Below, piece after piece: positions 44,378-50,644 of a DNA stretch of 64,000 bases. Made by a program: the position numbers and the translations under genes. Under the pieces are notes generated by a model. The model worked only from the letters and a program-made list of their open reading frames with translations, had not been told where the DNA came from and made no database searches. This DNA comes from Bog-473 sp963736525 (GTDB lineage: Bacteria > Actinomycetota > Acidimicrobiia > Acidimicrobiales > RAAP-2). Positions within the stretch are counted from its first letter, which is position 1; every line of letters begins with the position of its first letter. The stretch lies in assembly GCA_963736525.1 (NCBI GenBank), contig CAVTPF010000010.1, positions 124,001 to 188,000 on the forward strand. Reading direction: 5' to 3'.

Positions 44378-45160
44378 ATGAGCATCGTCCTTGCCGCCCT
44401 GGACGACGGTCCGACTGCCCAAGCGGTGGTCGACGCCGCGTTGAGGACCGGAGAGTTGACCAATACCGATGTCGAGGCGGTCCACGTCACCGCAGCCGAC
44501 AACGAATCCGTCGAGGCCTGTACCGACCGTGCTCACGTTCCGCTGCATCTCCTCCCAGGACCACTCGAACCCGCGCTTCTCAACGCGGTCGAGGCACCAG
44601 ATGTGGTGGTGGCAGTCATCGGCACCAAGGGGACGACCCATGATCGGCGACTACTCGGTACGACGGCCAGGCATATCGTCGAACGCAGTACGAAGCCGGT
44701 CGTCATCGTGCCGCCCAACTGCGTCTCGCCCGGCATCTTCCGCCGACTCCTCATTCCCCTCGAGGGAACAGAAGCTTCCAGTCAACCCGTGCTCAATGGG
44801 TTGCTCCCTCTCTTGGCAGCCGACGTAGAGCTCATCGTCGTCCACGTCTTCACCGAGTCCACCAGACCCGCAATGCTCGATCACCCCTGGCGCGATCTCG
44901 AGATCCTGGGAAAGGAATTCCTCTCGCGTCACCTCCCCCATCAAGAGGCCAGAATTGAGCTCCGTCACGGCCACGTGGGGACTCAGGTCGCGGAGGTGTG
45001 CGACGAGCACGGTGCCGACATGATCGTGCTGAGCTGGTCACAGGACAGCGGGGCCGGAAAGGCACGCGCCGTTCGACAGATCCTCGGCGCCGTGAAACTC
45101 CCTATCTTGCTGCTCCCGCTGGGGGCAACCGGCTCGATCCAAACCAACGCGCCCCACTGA
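44378..45160 (+). CDS. Universal stress protein, tandem USP domains
   Basis: The protein has 260 residues from ATG 44378 with an SD (aaagga). The N-terminal half, about 1-110, has 'MSIVLAALDDG' and 'VAVIGTKGTTHDRRLLGTTARHIV'. The C-terminal half, about 120-260, has 'FRRLLIPLEGTEASSQPVLNG', 'ADVELIVVHVF' and 'GADMIVLSWSQDSG...VRQILGAVKLPILLLP'. The ATP-type glycine motif is incomplete in the second half. Two-domain USPs are frequent in the mycobacterial DosR regulon. It is probably translated from the GH65 transcript, 11 bases behind it. Confidence 0.9.
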   Translation: MSIVLAALDDGPTAQAVVDAALRTGELTNTDVEAVHVTAADNESVEACTDRAHVPLHLLPGPLEPALLNAVEAPDVVVAVIGTKGTTHDRRLLGTTARHIVERSTKPVVIVPPNCVSPGIFRRLLIPLEGTEASSQPVLNGLLPLLAADVELIVVHVFTESTRPAMLDHPWRDLEILGKEFLSRHLPHQEARIELRHGHVGTQVAEVCDEHGADMIVLSWSQDSGAGKARAVRQILGAVKLPILLLPLGATGSIQTNAPH

Positions 45161-45325
45161 AGCCACCTCTTCTGGTGGGGTGATGGCAGGTCCCAAGGTT
45201 CAACCAGTTGCCGTGGTCGTCAGACTGAGGGCGCCGCCCACTGAATGTCGACGCAATGACGTGACCCTCGAGAACAGTACTGGGCGTCCTGGGGGGCCGT
45301 CGCATCGGCTGGCCGTGCATACCCG

Positions 45326-45339
45326 GGGACCTATGACCC
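45326..45339 (+). promoter_or_regulatory. DosR-like box of the polysaccharide deacetylase gene
   Basis: GGGACCTATGACCC is centred 43.5 bases before ATG 45376. TACAAG is at -13 to -8. Confidence 0.55.
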
Positions 45340-45375
45340 TGGTGGGCGACGACGGTGTCAGGTACAAGAGAGGCC

Positions 45376-46875
45376 ATGGTGCTGAAACGCGTGCATGGAG
45401 CGGTGGGTGCAGCACTGGGCGCGGTTGCGCTGTTGGCCCTGGTGACCGAGCCCATGGCAGCAACCAACGCGGGCGCTGCGTCCAACGGCCAGCCAGCGTC
45501 TACCACCGTGGAGGCTCCGGGTGGTGCGGCCACGGCGGGCCAGAGGGTCATTGCACTCACCTTCGACGACGGCCCTGGTCCGTTCACCCCGCAGGTGCTG
45601 TCGGTGCTCGAGCACTATCAGGTACCCGCGACGTTCTTCGAGATCGGCGAAGACGTTGCCCGCTACACCCAGTACTCCAAGATGGTCGCGGCAGCCGGAT
45701 ACCCGGTCGAGGACCACACCTGGAGCCATCCCGACCTCACCACGCTCCCCGCCTCGGGTGTCGCGGCCCAGATCGACATGACCCAGGCCGAGATCATGGC
45801 CGTGACCGGCACGACGCCGCAGTGCGTCCGCCCGCCCTACAACGCGTGGAACGCCACTGTTCTCAGCCAGATCGCCGCGCTCGGGCTGACGACCATGAGT
45901 TACTCCGTCGACCCCAGGGACTGGAGCCTCCCCGGCGTGCAGGCGATCGTGACTCGAGTCGTCGGCGCAGCGTTTCCAGGTGCCGTCGTCGACATGCACG
46001 ACGGCGGGGGTGATCGCTCCGAGACGGTCGCGGCCCTGCCGCAGATCATCACCCAGCTCAGGGCGAGGGGGTACTCCTTCGTTTCCATCTGCGGTGCCGG
46101 GCCGACCTACAGGCCCCAGGTCAGCTCGACCTACGGGTTCGGGAACGCACCGGTTCCGGGTCCGCCCGTTACCTCCAACCTGCCATTGGTCGGAGCGGTG
46201 ACTGCGCCCGACGGCGGGGGCTACTGGGAAGTGGCGGCCGACGGTGGCATCTTCAGTTTCGGCGACGCCGCCTTCCACGGGTCGATGGGCGGCCAGCCGC
46301 TGAACGCGCCCATCGTGGGCATGGCCGCCACCCCCGATGGCGGTGGCTACTGGGAGGTGGCGGCCGACGGCGGCATCTTCAGCCTCGGCGATGCCGCCTT
46401 CCACGGCTCGATGGGCGGCCAGCCGCTGAACGCGCCCATCGTGGGCATGGCCGCCACCCCCGATGGCGGTGGCTACTGGGAGGTGGCGGCCGACGGCGGC
46501 ATCTTCAGCCTCGGCGATGCCGCCTTCCACGGCTCGATGGGCGGCCAGCCGCTGAACGCGCCCATCGTGGGCATGGCCGCCACCCCCGATGGCGGTGGCT
46601 ACTGGGAGGTGGCGGCCGACGGCGGCATCTTCAGCTTCGGCGACGCCGCCTTCCACGGGTCGATGGGCGGCCAGCCGCTGAACGCGCCCATCGTGGGCAT
46701 GGCGGACGCCTCCGGCGGTGGCTACTGGGAGGTGGCGGCCGACGGCGGCGTGTTCTGCTTCGATGCAGCGTTCTTTGGCTCCCGGGCCGGCCTGGGCGCG
46801 GACCAATTCTTCGCCATCGTGCCGGGCCCCGGCTCCGCCGGCTACCTCCTGGCCGGGCAGCACCCGGCCGACTAG
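45376..46875 (+). CDS. Secreted polysaccharide deacetylase with C-terminal repeats
   Basis: The protein has 499 residues from ATG 45376. A signal peptide of about 35 residues precedes a NodB domain (about 55-255) with 'ALTFDDGPGPFTPQVLSVLE' (metal Asp pair), 'EDHTWSHPDLTTL' (metal His pair) and 'RPPYNAWNATVL'. It should remove acetyl groups from peptidoglycan or a surface glycan. The C-terminal 220 residues are five 42-residue units with 'YWEVAADGGIFS(F/L)GDAAFHGSMGG', a repeat common in acidimicrobial exported proteins and probably a wall- or glycan-binding beta structure. A regulatory box lies upstream. Confidence 0.92.
   Translation: MVLKRVHGAVGAALGAVALLALVTEPMAATNAGAASNGQPASTTVEAPGGAATAGQRVIALTFDDGPGPFTPQVLSVLEHYQVPATFFEIGEDVARYTQYSKMVAAAGYPVEDHTWSHPDLTTLPASGVAAQIDMTQAEIMAVTGTTPQCVRPPYNAWNATVLSQIAALGLTTMSYSVDPRDWSLPGVQAIVTRVVGAAFPGAVVDMHDGGGDRSETVAALPQIITQLRARGYSFVSICGAGPTYRPQVSSTYGFGNAPVPGPPVTSNLPLVGAVTAPDGGGYWEVAADGGIFSFGDAAFHGSMGGQPLNAPIVGMAATPDGGGYWEVAADGGIFSLGDAAFHGSMGGQPLNAPIVGMAATPDGGGYWEVAADGGIFSLGDAAFHGSMGGQPLNAPIVGMAATPDGGGYWEVAADGGIFSFGDAAFHGSMGGQPLNAPIVGMADASGGGYWEVAADGGVFCFDAAFFGSRAGLGADQFFAIVPGPGSAGYLLAGQHPAD
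46218..46790 (+). repeat. Five tandem 126-bp coding repeats
   Basis: The CTAC of Tyr-Trp begins at 46221, 46347, 46473, 46599 and 46722, so spacing is 126 bases, with 123 for the last step. Units 2 and 3 appear identical at the DNA level and the others differ at a few third positions or near the end, which points to recent duplication or gene conversion. Copy number could vary between strains or be mis-assembled. Confidence 0.9.
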
Positions 46876-47240
46876 CCGCGGCGAAGGGCCCGTGACGCCG
46901 CAGAGAGACAAGTCAACGAGGCTGAGATACGGGTCAGTCGTGGCCTGCCCAGGTCGGCGACGGCAGCCTGGATCCCTACAAGATCCGTTGTCGTGGTGCC
47001 GACCAGATTGAGGATAGAGCCGCATAATCACCCGATCGGGTGATTGATTCACGATCCTCGTTTCAAGCAGACTGGCGGACCAGGTCGAAAACGAGATCTG
47101 AATTACTCGAAACTTCAGAAGACCTTGGCTACTCCCCTTCGAAACGGCAGGATCACACGTGCAGATGCAGCAAGAGAAGAGACGGGGTCCGTCCCTCGCC
47201 TGTTGAGTTGGTCCGGAGAAGAACAGGATGGCTGAGCGTG
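46876..47240. other. Intergenic region with palindrome upstream of the STAS gene
   Basis: About 365 bases without a convincing gene. A longer frame from 47040 continues into the STAS gene but its first 66 codons look non-protein. The notable element is the palindrome at 47026-47045. Confidence 0.45.
47026..47045. repeat. Perfect 20-bp palindrome
   Basis: AATCACCCGATCGGGTGATT is its own complement. It is isolated in a non-coding region, 195 bases before the STAS gene, and may be an operator for a dimeric regulator. It is unlike the DosR-like boxes. Confidence 0.7.
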
Positions 47241-47564
47241 ATGATCGAGCTGTTCAGCGTCACCGCTCGTGAGGTCGACGGCGCACTGGTGTTCGCGCTG
47301 AGGGGAGAGCTTGATGTGAGCTGCCTTCTCACTTTTGAGGAGATGGTCGTCGGGCCTCCGGGTTCGTTCTTGGTGCTCGACCTCTCGGGTTTGACCTTCG
47401 TCGACTCTTCCGGCCTCGGGGCAATAGACGGGGCGAAGAACATTGCAGAGAAAGAAGGTGGCCACATGGTGATCTGTCGCGCCCGGCCTCCGGTCCGCCG
47501 GGTATTCGAGATCAGTGGCCTGCTCGAATGGCTAGGAGAGTGGAATCCGAGCTGGTCGGAATAG
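47241..47564 (+). CDS. STAS-domain anti-sigma factor antagonist
   Basis: The protein has 107 residues from ATG 47241. It has the STAS fold: 'LVFALRGELDVSCLLTFEEM', then 'FLVLDLSGLTFVDSSGLGAIDGAK' with the phosphorylatable Ser, and 'VRRVFEISGLLEWL'. Such proteins bind an anti-sigma kinase when unphosphorylated and free the sigma factor. The next gene encodes a kinase-like ATPase, the natural partner, although it is frameshifted. No sigma factor gene lies in the window. Confidence 0.9.
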   Translation: MIELFSVTAREVDGALVFALRGELDVSCLLTFEEMVVGPPGSFLVLDLSGLTFVDSSGLGAIDGAKNIAEKEGGHMVICRARPPVRRVFEISGLLEWLGEWNPSWSE

Positions 47565-47648
47565 GACATGGCAACGCACTCGCCCGTGGATGCCCGGGTT
47601 GATCCTCGAAAGGAGTAACAGCCGGTCCGCTGGGTACGGCACTTCTAC

Positions 47649-48013
47649 GTGTCCACTCTGCATCTCGACCCGGTGCTCACCAGTCCATCGGCAGCTCGCA
47701 AATGGCTCTCGGCGCAACTCCAGGACTCTCCGTTCGGGCCAGTGGAATCTGCTGTGCTGCTTATCTCGGAAGTTGTGACGAATGCGGTGCTTTACGCCCA
47801 CACACGGATCAGCGTGACCCTCGATGTCAGCGCGAACCTCATCCGGGTGGACATATCCGACCCCAGTCCGACCTTCCCGTGGATAAGTGAGCGGCAGAAC
47901 CCGGATGTCGAGACTGGAAGGGTCTAGGCATCGTCGATGCACTTTCGTCGAACTGGGGAGTGCGGAAGAACAGATGCGGCAAGGTCGTGTGGTTCGAACT
48001 GCGAAGCGATTAG
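47649..48013 (+). pseudogene. Anti-sigma factor kinase (HATPase_c_2), frameshifted by one base
   Basis: The first frame, from GTG 47649, gives 'LHLDPVLTSPSAARKWLSAQL' and the N box 'LISEVVTNAVLYAHT', then ends prematurely at 'DVETGRV'. The glycine-rich ATP motif continues in another frame: 'GLGIVDALSSNWGVRKN' followed by 'GKVVWFELRSD' and TAG at 48011-48013. Restoring one G to the GGG run near 47920 (GGAAGGG to GGAAGGGG) gives an uninterrupted RsbW-like protein of about 121 residues. A homopolymer indel is therefore the simplest cause. It would phosphorylate the STAS protein next to it. Confidence 0.8.
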
Positions 48014-48339
48014 AGATCCAGTTGTCTCGGGCTCACCGCCTCTCCCTGTTCAATGCAGCAGGACGGCCAGCTGTGCTCGAGAGGTTGACGGGATGGCGGG
48101 TGACCCCCTGCCAGCGTCGTCGCCCGAGATCGTGGGCCACCCAATGGGGTCCACCACAGAGCGAACCGAAGACGGTGGGGAGAGCGGCCGGACCGTAGAA
48201 TGGCACCAAACCGCCACGCAGCGCCCGACCGACTGTCGCCGGGAACGTGCCCTGTGGCCAAAGAAGTGAATGCCTCTGACGTGGAGGCCGTGTTGCCGCG
48301 GCCGCCGGCCAGGCACCAAAAGCTGCATGATCGACGAGG
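48014..48339. other. Intergenic stretch between convergent anti-sigma and pstB genes
   Basis: About 325 bases with only short shadow frames. No RNA gene or clear terminator was recognised. Confidence 0.4.
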
Positions 48340-49197
48340 TCATCCGAAGTGGCCCGTCACGTAGCTTTGTGTCTCCGGCTCCCGAGGGCTCTCGAAGAGC
48401 TGCTCGGTCGGTCCGTGCTCGACCAGGCGACCGCCGTTCAAGAACATGGTGTAATGCGACAGGCGGTGGGCCTGGCCCAGGTTGTGCGTCACGACGATGA
48501 TGGTGTAGCCGGGGGTCAAAGCACGAAGCAGGTGCTCGATGCTCTCGGTAGTGACGGGATCGAGAGAGGACGTCGGCTCGTCGAGGAGGAGCACCTCTGA
48601 GCCGACGGCGAGAGCCCGAGCCAGGCACAACAATTGCTGCTGGCCCCCAGAGAGCCGGAACGGCGAGTCGTCCAGACGGTCTTTCACCGCCGCCCACAGC
48701 CCGACCTGACGAAGCCGTTCCTCGGCGATCACGTCGAGTTGCTTGCCTTTGGCGAGCCGGTGGGCCTTCACGCCCGTCACCACGTTGTCGCGTATCGACA
48801 TCGGGAACGGATTGGGCCGCTGGAACATCATCCCGACTTGACGGCGCAGAACGAGCAGGTCCCGGTCGCTGGCCCAGATGCTCTCGTTGTCAAGAGTGAC
48901 GTCACCGTCGTGACTAAAGCCCGGGACCTTGTCATTCATCCGGTTGAGGGTGCGCAAGAACACCGACTTTCCGGTGCCGGTGGGGCCGATGATGGCGGTG
49001 ATCGTCCCACGGGCAATGTCGATCTCGATGTCCGATAAAATGGTTCTTGCCCCAATGCGAAGCGTCAGGTCCTTGGCGCGCACGACGTGAATCGAGCGCC
49101 CTCGATCCGGGTCTACCTCGACCAGGCCAGGATCGAGGTCCTGTCGGGCGATCCTCAAGCCCACTCGCTCGGCCTTGTCGTCTCTCAGGTCGTTCAT
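48340..49197 (-). CDS. pstB: Phosphate ABC transporter ATP-binding protein PstB-like
   Basis: The protein has 285 residues from ATG 49197. It has Walker A 'GPTGTGKSVFLRTLNRMND', 'VGMMFQRPNPFPMSIRDNVVTGVKAH' (PstB-typical Q-loop region), signature 'LSGGQQQLLCLARAL' and Walker B 'VLLLDEPTSSLDPVTT'. The first 45 residues are an extra hydrophilic extension. PstB drives high-affinity phosphate import together with PstS, PstA and PstC, none of which is intact here. The divergent PHO box and a truncated lipoprotein start suggest the remains of a larger pst locus. Confidence 0.88.
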   Translation of the reverse strand: MNDLRDDKAERVGLRIARQDLDPGLVEVDPDRGRSIHVVRAKDLTLRIGARTILSDIEIDIARGTITAIIGPTGTGKSVFLRTLNRMNDKVPGFSHDGDVTLDNESIWASDRDLLVLRRQVGMMFQRPNPFPMSIRDNVVTGVKAHRLAKGKQLDVIAEERLRQVGLWAAVKDRLDDSPFRLSGGQQQLLCLARALAVGSEVLLLDEPTSSLDPVTTESIEHLLRALTPGYTIIVVTHNLGQAHRLSHYTMFLNGGRLVEHGPTEQLFESPREPETQSYVTGHFG

Positions 49198-49273
49198 GGG
49201 TGGGCCTCCATGTCTACCCACTATGGGCGCTCGTCAGCGACCAACTAGAGGCGAAGGTCTCAACGATGGGAAG

Positions 49274-49306
49274 GTTCACCTGAAGTTCGCGAAACGTTCA
49301 GCTCGT
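49274..49306. promoter_or_regulatory. PHO box: three GTTC repeats at 11-base spacing
   Basis: GTTCACCTGAA (49274), GTTCGCGAAAC (49285) and GTTCAGCTCGT (49296) follow at exact 11-base steps. Direct 11-base units beginning GTTCA are the PhoP-binding pattern described in streptomycetes. It lies between pstB and a truncated lipoprotein start. Confidence 0.7.
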
Positions 49307-49535
49307 GTCTAGGCGATTCATTCCAACGGCTGTGGCCGTCGTGATGACGGTCGCATGCGTCGCGCTCGTGACCAGTTGCCGTTCGACGAACTGGGGCCCC
49401 CTGACCTTCTCCGAAGGGTTATTTTGTAGGCTGATCCCGTTGTTGAGCAGCGTCGGCCCGGGCCGGTATTCGCTAGTGACTTACCGCAGTCAGGTGAAGA
49501 TGAACTGCAACCACTGCGCTGCGAGGTGGTCGTAA
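49305..49535 (+). pseudogene. Truncated lipoprotein start, possibly pstS remnant
   Basis: The frame begins with GTG 49305 and reads as a lipoprotein signal: Arg-Arg, a hydrophobic run, then 'VALVTSC' as the lipobox. After about 30 residues the sequence no longer looks like an exported protein and ends at 76 codons. Next to the PHO box and pstB, a decayed phosphate-binding protein PstS is the natural guess, but no PstS ligand motif is visible. Confidence 0.4.
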
Positions 49536-49725
49536 TCCATCCGCCGAGCGTGCTCAGTTTCCATTCCGTCGGTGGAAGATGTGGACATGAGATCCATGTG
49601 CGACCGCCGCTGGTTCGCTGTTGGCTCCGACCCGGCGAACCGAGTCACCACCGCGTTACGACAGACCTGCTCTCGCAAACGAGGGAGACTCGATGTAAGC
49701 GACCTTTCGGCTGTGCCGCAATAAG

Positions 49726-49757
49726 CGCAGTCAACTCGCCCGATCGAGTTGACTGCG
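49726..49757. repeat. 13-bp inverted repeat, 6-base loop
   Basis: Arms 49726-49738 and 49745-49757 (CGCAGTCAACTCG and its complement) flank CCCGAT. It could be an operator or hairpin. No T-run follows, so it is not a standard terminator. It overlaps the start region of the small protein at 49749. Confidence 0.7.
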
Positions 49758-50045
49758 TCTCCCGGAAGGGACCTTCTTGTGTACGTCGCCGTCCGGTTCG
49801 GTGCGAGGCGAGCCGGCCACTCCGGGGTTGGGGGCAACACCATTGTTCGTTGCACCAAGGGCCATCTCTTCACCACTATCTGGGCTCCTGGGATTTCCTT
49901 CAAGTCCATCCGGCTGGGCATGACGAGGTTGCAGCACCGTCCTGTGGGCCATCATTGGGCGATCGTCACTCCGGTGAAGGAATCAGAGTTGACAGGGGAA
50001 GAGAGGCAGATCGCCTCCGGGCACCACGACATACGTATGCCGTAA
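49749..50045 (+). CDS. Small conserved actinobacterial-type protein
   Basis: The frame has up to 98 residues; the true start is uncertain and may be an internal GTG. The core reads 'VRCTKGHLFTTIWAPGISFK', 'IRLGMTRLQHRPVGHHWAIV' and 'ELTGEERQIASGHHDIRMP'. The Cys/His spacing (Cys-x3-His, then His-x-Pro-Val-x-x-His-His) suggests a small metal-binding or nucleotide-binding fold. I recall similar short proteins in actinobacteria, without a known function. It lies just outside the tRNA-Gly repeat region. Confidence 0.6.
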   Translation: MTASPGRDLLVYVAVRFGARRAGHSGVGGNTIVRCTKGHLFTTIWAPGISFKSIRLGMTRLQHRPVGHHWAIVTPVKESELTGEERQIASGHHDIRMP

Positions 50046-50294
50046 AAGGACTCCCAGAGGCCTCCATATCAGACCCTGTCCCCGTGGAGCCGTTCTGGGG
50101 GCCCCGTCGCTGAACTTCCATCTCCGCCAAGGCCCCTCGCCGGTTGCCGCCCTCCGCCCCGCGCCCCGTATCTCGGGCGGGCGTCTCCCTGGCGGCCCGG
50201 CCGGTGCGGCTGTGAGGGGGGTCGGTCGGGGTGCGTGGCGGTTTGGTGCCGTTCTGCGGTCCGCGCTCCTCTCTCCCGAACGGAAGACGGTGAG
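50046..50294. other. Spacer before the first tRNA-Gly fragment
   Basis: About 250 bases, very GC-rich in the middle (Cys/Arg/Gly-coding noise in all frames). No gene recognised. Confidence 0.4.
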
Positions 50295-50339
50295 AGCGGG
50301 AGACGGGACTCGAACCCGCGACCCTCACCTTGGCAAGGT
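50295..50339 (-). repeat. 3' half of tRNA-Gly(GCC), copy 1 (attachment-site remnant)
   Basis: On the minus strand the sequence gives the anticodon arm ACCTTGCCAAGGT (anticodon GCC), a T-arm with GGTTCGAGTCC and an acceptor strand CTCCCGC plus U73. The 5' half (acceptor start and D-arm) is missing, so this is not a working tRNA. Phage and integrative elements often recombine in tRNA genes and leave such 3' halves at their ends. Confidence 0.75.
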
Positions 50340-50446
50340 GGTGGATTTTCGTCCGTCTAGGTCTGGCGGAGCCCCTGAAATGCCTTTTCGTCCACCCAGT
50401 CCACCCAGTCCAGCCATTTTCGCGCTGAAGTAGACCGGTCTACTTC
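50340..50446. repeat. Repeat tail of copy 1 with 20-bp perfect palindrome
   Basis: After the tRNA fragment comes a segment (GGCGGAGCCCCTGAA..., then TCCACCCAGTCCACCCAGTCC) that resembles the tails at 58564-58675 and 62139-62243. It ends in the perfect palindrome at 50427-50446, GAAGTAGACCGGTCTACTTC. The other tails end in degenerate forms (GTGGAGCGGTCTACC, TAGAGCGGTCTA). Confidence 0.65.
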
Positions 50447-50644
50447 CGTTCACGCAGAAAGAGCCCGCATAACTTTGAAGACGGAGTGCGTGCTGCTCCC
50501 AGCCCGTCGGATCGACCGGGCTTCGTCGACGTGGAGGGTGGAGCGGACGCCACGACCGCGTCCGCCTCGCCGGATAGCGCGGCGCTCCTTGAGACGCTGC
50601 CAACGTGACTTCCTACACGGCCAGGTCGGCGCGAGACTTGCTCC

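Noticed and set aside
50295..50400. Complete tRNA-Gly gene at copy 1
   Set aside because: Only the 3' half from the anticodon arm on is present; the sequence where the D-arm and acceptor 5' strand should be is unrelated.
50212..50433. Open frames containing 'DGTRTRDPHLGK' (also 58463-58864)
   Set aside because: These peptides are translations of the tRNA-Gly fragment itself and recur at each copy; they are not proteins.
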